This document shows positions 1 through 5,006 of a DNA stretch of 5,006 nucleotides, one piece after another; positions within the stretch are counted from its first letter, which is position 1; each line of letters starts with the position of its first letter. The translations under genes were made by a program, and so were the position numbers. The DNA is from Clostridiales bacterium (GTDB taxonomy: Bacteria > Bacillota > Clostridia > Christensenellales > Christensenellaceae): contig DOMW01000302.1 in NCBI GenBank assembly GCA_003510345.1, forward strand, positions 5,981 to 10,986, in the 5' to 3' direction. Below the pieces are notes generated by a model. The model saw nothing but the letters and a program-made list of their open reading frames with translations, made no database searches and was not told the DNA's origin.

Positions 1-91
1 TGGTTATGCGATTCCTTGCATCTGGGCTTTTCTTGACAGCCTGCGCAGAGTATCAAATTTTTACTGTATTTTAGGTTTTTTGACACTCTGA

Positions 92-108
92 GCGGGTGTT
101 GCACCCGC
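92..108. repeat. Short perfect hairpin in the upstream intergenic region
   Basis: GCGGGTG, a TTG loop and CACCCGC form a 7-bp GC-rich stem. Neither strand has a T-run directly after the stem, so it is not a standard intrinsic terminator. It could be the remains of a terminator for a gene to the left, a protein-binding site, or chance. The rest of 1-190 shows no gene I can support: forward frames close at stops near 34-36, 72-74 and 89-91, and no run of residues resembles a known protein end. Confidence 0.35.
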
Positions 109-190
109 CGTATCGCTATCAGGGCACGCCCGTTTCGCACCCCCACAAGGATTATTCAAAAGCAAACGCTAGCTATCTGCACAATATTAG

Positions 191-221
191 TTGTTAACAA
201 CATTTTACAAGATATTAACAA
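191..221. promoter_or_regulatory. Paired TTAACAA motif upstream of the hydrolase promoter (candidate regulator site)
   Basis: TTAACAA occurs at 194-200 and again at 215-221, exactly 21 bp apart, or two helical turns. The first copy lies within the perfect palindrome TTGTTAACAA (191-200). The pair ends 8 bp before the -35 box, so its centre is about 57 bp upstream of the predicted transcription start, a position typical of activator sites. The motif and spacing are seen directly; the regulatory role is inference. The region is AT-rich, so chance similarity is a real possibility. Confidence 0.3.
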
Positions 222-229
222 GGTATGAA

Positions 230-258
230 TTGATTATTAGTAAAAAGTAATATATAAT
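230..258 (+). promoter_or_regulatory. Sigma-A-type promoter of the peptidoglycan hydrolase gene
   Basis: The -35 box TTGATT (230-235) matches the consensus at 4 of 6 positions. The -10 box TATAAT (253-258) is perfect and the spacer is exactly 17 bp. Transcription would start near 265, giving a leader of about 55 nt before the ATG at 321. The surrounding 180-300 region is much more AT-rich than the gene, as expected for a promoter. Confidence 0.7.
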
Positions 259-304
259 AACTTACATCTATATATGACATCATTAGGTTAAAGCATGCAT
301 TGGC

Positions 305-310
305 GGAGGT
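305..310 (+). promoter_or_regulatory. Ribosome binding site that fixes the hydrolase start at 321
   Basis: GGAGGT lies 10 nt before the ATG at 321. It decides the start: an in-frame TTG at 300 would give seven extra residues, but it has no comparable site before it and would place this Shine-Dalgarno sequence inside the coding region. Confidence 0.8.
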
Positions 311-320
311 AAATAAATAT

Positions 321-425
321 ATGTTGGTAAAAAGAAAAAGTTGGATAGTCTTATGTCTGGTTCTCACGTTGGTCGCGGTTGCGGCTATCGCCGGGCTTGC
401 CCCGGGCGGGCAGGCCGCGCGGGCT
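321..425 (+). other. Sec signal peptide of the hydrolase
   Basis: The protein starts with a basic n-region (K4, R5, K6). A hydrophobic stretch runs from about residue 8 to 27, and a c-region ends in A33-R34-A35, an AxA site, with the mature protein expected to begin at A36. C12 lies inside the hydrophobic core and is not followed by features of a lipobox, so a lipoprotein is unlikely. Confidence 0.85.
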
Positions 426-3400
426 GCGGATAACATCGTGATCGTGGTAGATCCTGGGCATGGCTACTCTGACAGGGGCGTGGATTCCGGCGCAATCGGC
501 ATTGACGGAACGCAGGAAGCCGACCTGAACCGGCAATTGGGCGCGAAAATCGCGAACCAACTCAAGAGCGCGGGCTACACGGTCTATTCCACCCTGCCGC
601 TGGCGGACGGCATCCCGAACCTGCTGCCAAACGGAACGGTTTCCTTGGAAACAAGGAAGAACAAAGTAAATGAACTGGGTCCTGACCTTTTTATTTCCGT
701 CCATCATGATGCCGCGCCCGGGCGTGCGGCAGGGCCGCGTGGTACTAGCGTGCTTTACGCAACCGACCAACTGGCGGAAGCAATGCGCCCGCTTTCCAAA
801 GCGATGGCGACATCGGTTTATCAATCAGTGGCGTCACTTGGCTATACGGTGGGAAACAGAGCGCAGCCCGTTACGCATGCCGACGCTACCGTGTTATATA
901 GAACCAACGCACCCGCGATTACATTGGAGGCGGGTTTCCTTACAAACGCGCAAGACCTTGCCCAGGTAAAAGACCCGGCGAAGCAAACGGAGATGGCGGC
1001 AAAAGTCGTCGAGGGCATCCGCAATTTCGTCGCGGCGAATCCCCTGCCCAACAGGGATGCAACGCCGCCCACGGCATCTATGATCTACACAAGCGAGTCG
1101 CCCACGAGCGCGCCGCACTTCAACGGCGAAGTAAGCGGCGTGACCGACCCGAGCGGTGTGGCGGGCGTGCGTTTTGCGGTATACCGCGAGGGTAACACAG
1201 ACCCGAATAAGGTCAAGTGGTACGACGGCGTGGATCTTGGAAGTGACGGCCGCTGGGGTATGCTGGCGCAAGAAGCAGACTTCACGCCCTGGGCAGGCAC
1301 CTATATTATAGAAGCCTACGCGACGGACACCAAAAATAATACAGGCGCAATCGGCGTGACCTCCATGGTCGTGCAGGGCGACGCTTCGCCGCCCACGGCC
1401 ACAAGCGTCTACACAAGCGCGTCGCCTACGAGCGCGTCGAATTTCAACGGCGAAGTGAGCGGTGTAACCGACCCGAGCGGTGTGCGCAATGTGTACTTCC
1501 ATGTATATCGCAACGGTGACAGGAATACAACAAAACGGTACGACGGCGTATATCTTGGAAATAACGGCCGCTGGGGCATGCTGGCGCAAGAAGCAGACTT
1601 CGCGCCCTGGGCCGGAAGCTACACGATAGAAGCCTATGCGACGGACAACAAAGGCAATACAGGCTCTCTCGGCGCGGCCTCCATGGTTGTGCAAGGCGAC
1701 GCCTCACCGCCTACGGCCACAAGCGTCTATACAAGCGCGTCGCCTACGAGCGCGTCGAATTTCAACGGCGAAGTGAGCGGTGTAACCGACCCGAGCGGTG
1801 TGCGCAATGTGTACTTCCATGTATATCGCAACGGTGACAGGAATACAACAAAACGGTACGACGGCGTATATCTTGGAAATAACGGCCGCTGGGGCATGCT
1901 GGCGCAAGAAGCAGACTTCGCGCCCTGGGCCGGAAACTACACGATAGAAGCCTACGCGACGGATAACAAAGGCAATACAGGCCTGCTCGGCGCGGCCTCT
2001 ATGATCGTGCAGGGCGACGCCTCACCGCCTACGGCCACAAGCGTCTACACAAGCGCGTCGCCTACGAGCGCGTCGCACTTTAACGGTGAAGTAAGCGGTG
2101 TAACCGACCCGAGCGGTGTGGCAGGCGTGCGTTTTGCGGTATACCGCGAGGGTAGTTCCCCGGTGTGGTACGACGGCGTATACCTCGGGGATAATGGCCG
2201 CTGGGGTATGCTGGCAAGAGAGACCGACTTCACACCATGGGCCGGAAACTACACAATTGAAGTCTATGCGACAGACGCCAAAGGCAATACAGGCGCAATC
2301 GGCGTGACCTCTATGATCGTGCAGGGCGACGCTTCGCCGCCTACGGCCACAAGCGTTTACACAAGCGCGTCGCCTACGACTACTTCGTCTTTTAACGTGG
2401 AAGTGAGCGGCGTGCGGGATGAAAACGGTATCGCGGGAATGCAGTATGCCGTATATGTGAACGGCGATCAATCCACACTTAAATTGTATGACGGCGTGTA
2501 TCTTGGGGACAACGGAAGATATGGCGCTGTTGTCCAGACGGCGGATTTTAACAACTGGAACGGCACCTATACGATAGATGCCTATGCGACAGACAACAAA
2601 GGCAATAGGGGGCTCCTCGGTTCGGCCAGCATGATAGTACAGTATACCGATCCGGCCGAATACAAAATTATGGGCACGCCGGAGTCCACACAAGCACAAC
2701 TGGTCAATTACTACAAAAAGAGCGCGACGTTCCCGCAAAGCGTTTATGGGATGACATTGGAACAATTTGTGGAGATCTATTGGCAGGAAGCTACCTTTGA
2801 GGGGGTGAAGCCGGAAGTCGCCTTTATACAGATGTGTAATGAAACAGGATTTCTCCGGTATGGGGCGCAGGTAACGCCCGAGCAGCTCAACTTCTGTGGC
2901 TTAAAAACGCGTGACGGCAGCGTCTTTGCCTCCTTCCCGGATGTTAGGACAGGTGTTGCGGCGCAGGTACAGCATCTGAAGTGTTATGCGTCTACTGAGC
3001 CGCTTGTCAACTCAAACAATGTCGACCCGAGATGGCCGCTTGTAGCGCGGGGCTGCGCGCCCACAGTGGAAAGCCTGGGCGGGCGATGGGCGGGAGCAGA
3101 CTACGGTATACACTTGCGTAACATGCTCAATGCCTTAAAGTCGGTTTCAAGTGTGGCAACCGCTGCGCTCACCGCGCCGTTGCCGGATGTGGCGGAACAG
3201 GCGCCTGCGGAAACAGCGGACAACGCCGTTTTGGATCAGGAGGTGTCGGTGCTTCTTGATGAACAGGCTGCGGCAAACGATGAAATATTGCCCGAAGTAA
3301 AGGAAGAGACGGCAGATCTGTTTAAGGACGTGCTTGCACCGCAGGACGCCCCCGCGCTTTCCGCGCAAGAGAGTGCGGACGCGGCACAGCGGATAGCCGC

Positions 3401-3809
3401 GCTGTTCCGCGCAGGAGTTGAAGCGGATGCAGCGAAAGATGGCAGCGGAGGTAGTCTCCCGCAGCAATACGGCATTACGGCGGAGGAATTCGCGGCGATG
3501 TATATAGAGGCTGCCGCAAACGCAGGCATAAGGCATGAGATCGCTTTTGCGCAGGCAATGGTGGAAACGGACTTCCTGAGAAAAGAAACCGGCGGGTTTA
3601 ACATGGGTGGGTTAGCCGACACGGAAGCGCCGGATGTGCGGTCATCTATCGTGGCGCAAGCCGATTTGCTTAAAGACTTGGCGGCGGGGGATCTGGCACA
3701 GTTGGATGAAGCGTGGGTGCAGCGTCTGCTGGCGGTGCTCGAAATAGTCGATCAGTGGCGGGCCGGAGCCGATGCCAACACAATTGCGCAAGCATTGAAC
3801 GAAGTTTAA
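321..3809 (+). CDS. Secreted bifunctional peptidoglycan hydrolase: Amidase_3, five GBS Bsp-like repeats, GH73 glucosaminidase
   Basis: The protein is a 1162-aa cell-wall hydrolase. Residues 1-35 are a signal peptide (MLVKRK, a hydrophobic core, cleavage at ARA-A). Residues 38-238 are a zinc N-acetylmuramoyl-L-alanine amidase of the Amidase_3 family. Its expected zinc ligands are present as H47 (DPGHG), E66 (TQEADLN) and H128 (SVHHDA), with catalytic E203 (TLEAGF). Residues 246-774 hold five repeats resembling the GBS Bsp-like family. Residues 781-940 are a GH73 glucosaminidase with E841 (NETGF) and the family blocks FPDVRTGV and YASTEPL. Residues 946-1044 are an acidic Ala/Glu-rich linker. 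Residues 1047-1121 are a degenerate glucosaminidase copy. There is no LPXTG, SLH or LysM segment, so wall retention probably depends on the repeats. The protein likely acts outside the membrane in wall turnover or cell separation; that role is inferred. The gene is monocistronic, with its own promoter and terminator. The domain calls are strong; the physiological role is not known. Confidence 0.93.
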   Translation: MLVKRKSWIVLCLVLTLVAVAAIAGLAPGGQAARAADNIVIVVDPGHGYSDRGVDSGAIGIDGTQEADLNRQLGAKIANQLKSAGYTVYSTLPLADGIPNLLPNGTVSLETRKNKVNELGPDLFISVHHDAAPGRAAGPRGTSVLYATDQLAEAMRPLSKAMATSVYQSVASLGYTVGNRAQPVTHADATVLYRTNAPAITLEAGFLTNAQDLAQVKDPAKQTEMAAKVVEGIRNFVAANPLPNRDATPPTASMIYTSESPTSAPHFNGEVSGVTDPSGVAGVRFAVYREGNTDPNKVKWYDGVDLGSDGRWGMLAQEADFTPWAGTYIIEAYATDTKNNTGAIGVTSMVVQGDASPPTATSVYTSASPTSASNFNGEVSGVTDPSGVRNVYFHVYRNGDRNTTKRYDGVYLGNNGRWGMLAQEADFAPWAGSYTIEAYATDNKGNTGSLGAASMVVQGDASPPTATSVYTSASPTSASNFNGEVSGVTDPSGVRNVYFHVYRNGDRNTTKRYDGVYLGNNGRWGMLAQEADFAPWAGNYTIEAYATDNKGNTGLLGAASMIVQGDASPPTATSVYTSASPTSASHFNGEVSGVTDPSGVAGVRFAVYREGSSPVWYDGVYLGDNGRWGMLARETDFTPWAGNYTIEVYATDAKGNTGAIGVTSMIVQGDASPPTATSVYTSASPTTTSSFNVEVSGVRDENGIAGMQYAVYVNGDQSTLKLYDGVYLGDNGRYGAVVQTADFNNWNGTYTIDAYATDNKGNRGLLGSASMIVQYTDPAEYKIMGTPESTQAQLVNYYKKSATFPQSVYGMTLEQFVEIYWQEATFEGVKPEVAFIQMCNETGFLRYGAQVTPEQLNFCGLKTRDGSVFASFPDVRTGVAAQVQHLKCYASTEPLVNSNNVDPRWPLVARGCAPTVESLGGRWAGADYGIHLRNMLNALKSVSSVATAALTAPLPDVAEQAPAETADNAVLDQEVSVLLDEQAAANDEILPEVKEETADLFKDVLAPQDAPALSAQESADAAQRIAALFRAGVEADAAKDGSGGSLPQQYGITAEEFAAMYIEAAANAGIRHEIAFAQAMVETDFLRKETGGFNMGGLADTEAPDVRSSIVAQADLLKDLAAGDLAQLDEAWVQRLLAVLEIVDQWRAGADANTIAQALNEV
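1056..2642 (+). repeat. Five tandem GBS Bsp-like repeats within the hydrolase gene
   Basis: The units are at 1056-1379, 1380-1697, 1698-2015, 2016-2327 and 2328-2642, coding for 108, 106, 106, 104 and 105 residues. Each has the order PPTA, YTS(A/E)SPT, F-N-x-EVSGV, an AVY/HVY strand, YDGV-LG, GR(W/Y)G, ADF or TDF, Y-I-(E/D)-x-YATD and a closing (M/I)VQ. This resembles the GBS Bsp-like repeat family of secreted Gram-positive wall proteins. Units 1 and 4 share one variant (VAGVRFAVYREG, TGAIGVTSM), units 2 and 3 share another (VRNVYFHVYRNG, LGAASM), and unit 5 is the most divergent. The repeats probably position or tether the two catalytic domains; that role is inferred. Confidence 0.9.
1380..2015 (+). 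repeat. Near-identical 318-bp direct duplication (repeat units 2 and 3)
   Basis: Units 2 and 3 are 318 bp each. They are identical over 205 bp (1413-1617 against 1731-1935), including every synonymous position, with only scattered differences at the ends. The other units differ from these at many silent sites. The copies therefore arose by recent duplication or have been homogenised by gene conversion. An assembly or slippage-type copy-number change is possible here. Confidence 0.95.
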
Positions 3810-3836
3810 CAGTTATTTTTCAACTATGTAGCATTT

Positions 3837-3870
3837 CCAAGCAGCCCCTTACGGGGCTGTTTGGTTTTCT
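3837..3870 (+). terminator. Intrinsic terminator after the hydrolase gene
   Basis: CCAAGCAGCCCC (3837-3848) pairs with GGGGCTGTTTGG (3853-3864) across a TTAC loop. This makes a 12-bp stem with one G-T wobble, followed by TTTTCT. The stem begins 27 nt after the stop codon. It separates the hydrolase transcript from xylA. Confidence 0.85.
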
Positions 3871-3961
3871 AAAGCCATAGAGTATTTCCTTATTATCATA
3901 CCATCCCCGGCTACATCCGTTTTAAGTTTTTATACACTCCGTGCTCGTGCACATATTTTCA

Positions 3962-3990
3962 TTGACACCGTGGTTTTTTTTTAGTAACAT
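3962..3990 (+). promoter_or_regulatory. Sigma-A-type promoter of xylA
   Basis: A perfect -35 box TTGACA (3962-3967), a 17-bp spacer and TAACAT (3985-3990, 4 of 6 consensus positions) form a plausible promoter, with transcription starting near 3997 and a leader of about 100 nt. The spacer contains nine consecutive T residues (3974-3982). I saw no convincing XylR operator or catabolite-response (cre) element around it. The stretch from 3871 to 3961 holds nothing I can name. Confidence 0.65.
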
Positions 3991-4025
3991 GAGAATATAA
4001 ACGAAAAACACGATCATCACAACTC

Positions 4026-4056
4026 TTTTTTGCGAAAGGGCGCGGCGGTCAAAAAA
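4026..4056 (+). other. Inverted repeat in the xylA leader
   Basis: TTTTTTG (4026-4032) is complementary to CAAAAAA (4050-4056), enclosing a 17-nt G-rich loop. A nearby CCCCC (about 4061-4065) could instead pair with GGG at 4038-4040. The stem is mostly A-T pairs and no T-run follows, so it is not a terminator. It may be a weak leader structure affecting xylA translation, or chance. Confidence 0.25.
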
Positions 4057-4078
4057 CAAGCCCCCAGGAAATCTAAAT

Positions 4079-4085
4079 AAAGGAG
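4079..4085 (+). promoter_or_regulatory. Ribosome binding site of xylA
   Basis: AAAGGAG lies 10 nt before the ATG at 4096, supporting that start. The resulting N-terminus (SEFF-GIPKIKYEG) matches the usual beginning of class II xylose isomerases. Confidence 0.8.
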
Positions 4086-4095
4086 AACACAGGCT

Positions 4096-5006
4096 ATGAG
4101 CGAATTTTTTAACGGTATCCCCAAAATCAAATACGAGGGGGCGTCTTCCAAAAATCCACTGGCGTTCAAATTCTACAATCCGGATGAAAAAGTAATGGGC
4201 AAAACGATGCGTGCGCAGTTAAAGTTTGCCGCAACCTATTGGCACACGTTTTCGAGCGATATCAAAGATATGTTCGGCGTGGGCACAAGGGACGTGGGCT
4301 ATGGCGAGAGCGACGCGATGAAGTCGGCGTTTAAAAAAGCGGATGCGGCGTTTGAATTCATGGACAAACTGGATATCGATTACTTCGCGTTCCACGATTA
4401 CGATATGGCGCCGCAGGGCGCGACGCTTAAAGAGGGTAACCGCAACATAGACGAAGTATCCGATTATGTAATGGACCTGATGAAGAAATACGATAAGAAA
4501 CTGCTGTGGGGCACGGCAAACCTCTTTGGCAACCCACGCTATATGCATGGCGCGGCGACCGCTCCGAACGCGGACGTGTTCGCATTCGCGGCGGCGCAAG
4601 TGAAAAAAGCCATCGATACTACTATGAAAATGGGCGGCACAGGCTACACGTTCTGGGGCGGCCGCGAGGGATACGAAACTCTGCTCAATACGAATATGGC
4701 GCTCGAGCAGGATAATCTGGCGCGCTTCCTTCGGATGGCGATCGACTACGCGCGCGGCAAAGGGTTTACCGGCAATTTCTATATAGAACCAAAGCCCAAA
4801 GAACCCACAAAGCATCAATATGATTTCGACACGGCCTCCTGCCTCGCGTTCCTGCGCAAATACGGGCTGGATAAAGATATGAAGATGAACCTTGAGGCAA
4901 ACCACGCGACGCTTGCCATGCACACGTTCCAGCACGAGATCCGCGTTGCGCGTGACAACGGCGTGTTCGGTTCCATCGACGCGAATATGGGCGACCTGCT
5001 TTTGGG
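4096..5006 (+). CDS. xylA: Xylose isomerase (class II), 3' end outside the window
   Basis: The gene codes for D-xylose isomerase (EC 5.3.1.5), a cytoplasmic metal-dependent TIM-barrel enzyme that converts D-xylose to D-xylulose. The first 303 residues of an expected roughly 435-440 are present; the reading frame is open at the window edge. Visible signatures are KIKYEG, YWHTF, FHDYD with catalytic H100, LLWGTANLF with W138, FWGGREGYETLLNT, IEPKPKEPTKHQYDFD with metal ligand E231, LEANHATL with E267 and H270, and SIDAN with D295. The remaining metal-ligand aspartates should lie downstream. Numbering runs one behind the Thermoanaerobacterium thermosulfurigenes enzyme because of a one-residue deletion near residue 66-72. 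Two oddities are a Thr at residue 185, where that enzyme has Val186, and the absence of the usual R-P-W segment. The gene has its own promoter, and xylulokinase or transport genes may follow outside the window. The family call is secure. Confidence 0.97.
   Translation, partial: MSEFFNGIPKIKYEGASSKNPLAFKFYNPDEKVMGKTMRAQLKFAATYWHTFSSDIKDMFGVGTRDVGYGESDAMKSAFKKADAAFEFMDKLDIDYFAFHDYDMAPQGATLKEGNRNIDEVSDYVMDLMKKYDKKLLWGTANLFGNPRYMHGAATAPNADVFAFAAAQVKKAIDTTMKMGGTGYTFWGGREGYETLLNTNMALEQDNLARFLRMAIDYARGKGFTGNFYIEPKPKEPTKHQYDFDTASCLAFLRKYGLDKDMKMNLEANHATLAMHTFQHEIRVARDNGVFGSIDANMGDLLL

Noticed and set aside
6..74. Short forward frame whose translation ends a hydrophobic run with Thr-Ala-Cys, faintly like a lipoprotein signal
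   Set aside because: It has only about 22 codons before a stop, no ribosome binding site is visible, and the frame also extends to the window edge. It could equally be noise or the end of an unseen gene.
300..320. In-frame TTG at 300 as an alternative start for the hydrolase
   Set aside because: The GGAGGT at 305-310 serves the ATG at 321, and the signal peptide is normal from that ATG.
894..1694. Long open frame on the minus strand across the first repeats (with a similar one at 2022-2765)
   Set aside because: Both are opposite the hydrolase repeats and recur with the repeat period. The translations are Arg/Cys/His/Ala-rich and resemble no family, as expected for the complement of a moderately GC-rich gene.
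3996..4010. Possible catabolite-response element around TATAAACGAAAAAC before xylA
   Set aside because: Only one half resembles the cre consensus; the second half-site does not match.
4026..4056. xylA leader inverted repeat as a terminator or attenuator
   Set aside because: The stem is almost all A-T pairs, and the sequence after it is C-rich without a T-run.
4219..4935. 238-codon open frame on the minus strand opposite xylA
   Set aside because: It lies wholly within a confidently identified xylose isomerase, and the translation shows no domain-like pattern.
4909..4998. Met residues in LAMHTF and DANMGD of XylA, where some relatives have Gly and Gln
   Set aside because: These positions vary in the family; the Thermoanaerobacterium enzyme as I recall it has Phe and Thr there. 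They are not evidence of altered function.

Overview
The window carries two forward-strand genes in separate transcription units. The first is a complete gene for a large secreted peptidoglycan hydrolase (321-3809, 1162 aa). The second is the 5' two-thirds of a xylose isomerase gene, xylA (4096 to the window end). The host is most likely a low-to-mid-GC Gram-positive anaerobe of the Firmicutes/Clostridia. The evidence is the strong GGAGG-type ribosome binding sites, the sigma-A-like promoters, a multidomain autolysin with GBS Bsp-like repeats, and a class II xylose isomerase close to clostridial and Thermoanaerobacterium enzymes. The coding DNA looks moderately GC-rich beside AT-rich intergenic DNA. 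A Christensenella-like lineage is possible but cannot be fixed from this sequence.

Region by region: 1-190 has no gene I can support, only a small hairpin (92-108) and a loose direct repeat. At 191-310 there is an AT-rich control region with a paired TTAACAA motif, a TTGATT-17-TATAAT promoter and a GGAGGT ribosome binding site. The hydrolase follows: signal peptide, zinc amidase (Amidase_3), five roughly 105-residue GBS Bsp-like repeats, a GH73 glucosaminidase domain, an acidic Ala/Glu-rich linker, and a degenerate, shortened second copy of the glucosaminidase fold. A 12-bp-stem terminator closes the gene (3837-3870). From 3871 to 4095 there is a spacer with a good promoter (TTGACA-17-TAACAT), a leader of about 100 nt and the xylA ribosome binding site, and then xylA.

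The hydrolase would cut peptidoglycan at two bonds, the amide between MurNAc and the stem peptide and a glycan-strand bond, much as Atl-type autolysins do, though with a different amidase family and different repeats. The xylose isomerase is cytoplasmic and starts xylose catabolism. The terminator and the separate promoter indicate that the two genes are neighbours and not an operon. The points most worth a second look are: a natural Thr in xylA at the position where V186T was engineered in a related enzyme to favour glucose; loss of the usual R-P-W segment in the same protein; the decayed second glucosaminidase domain; the very recent 318-bp repeat duplication; and a T9 run inside the xylA promoter spacer. 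I did not find a clearly new biological system here.
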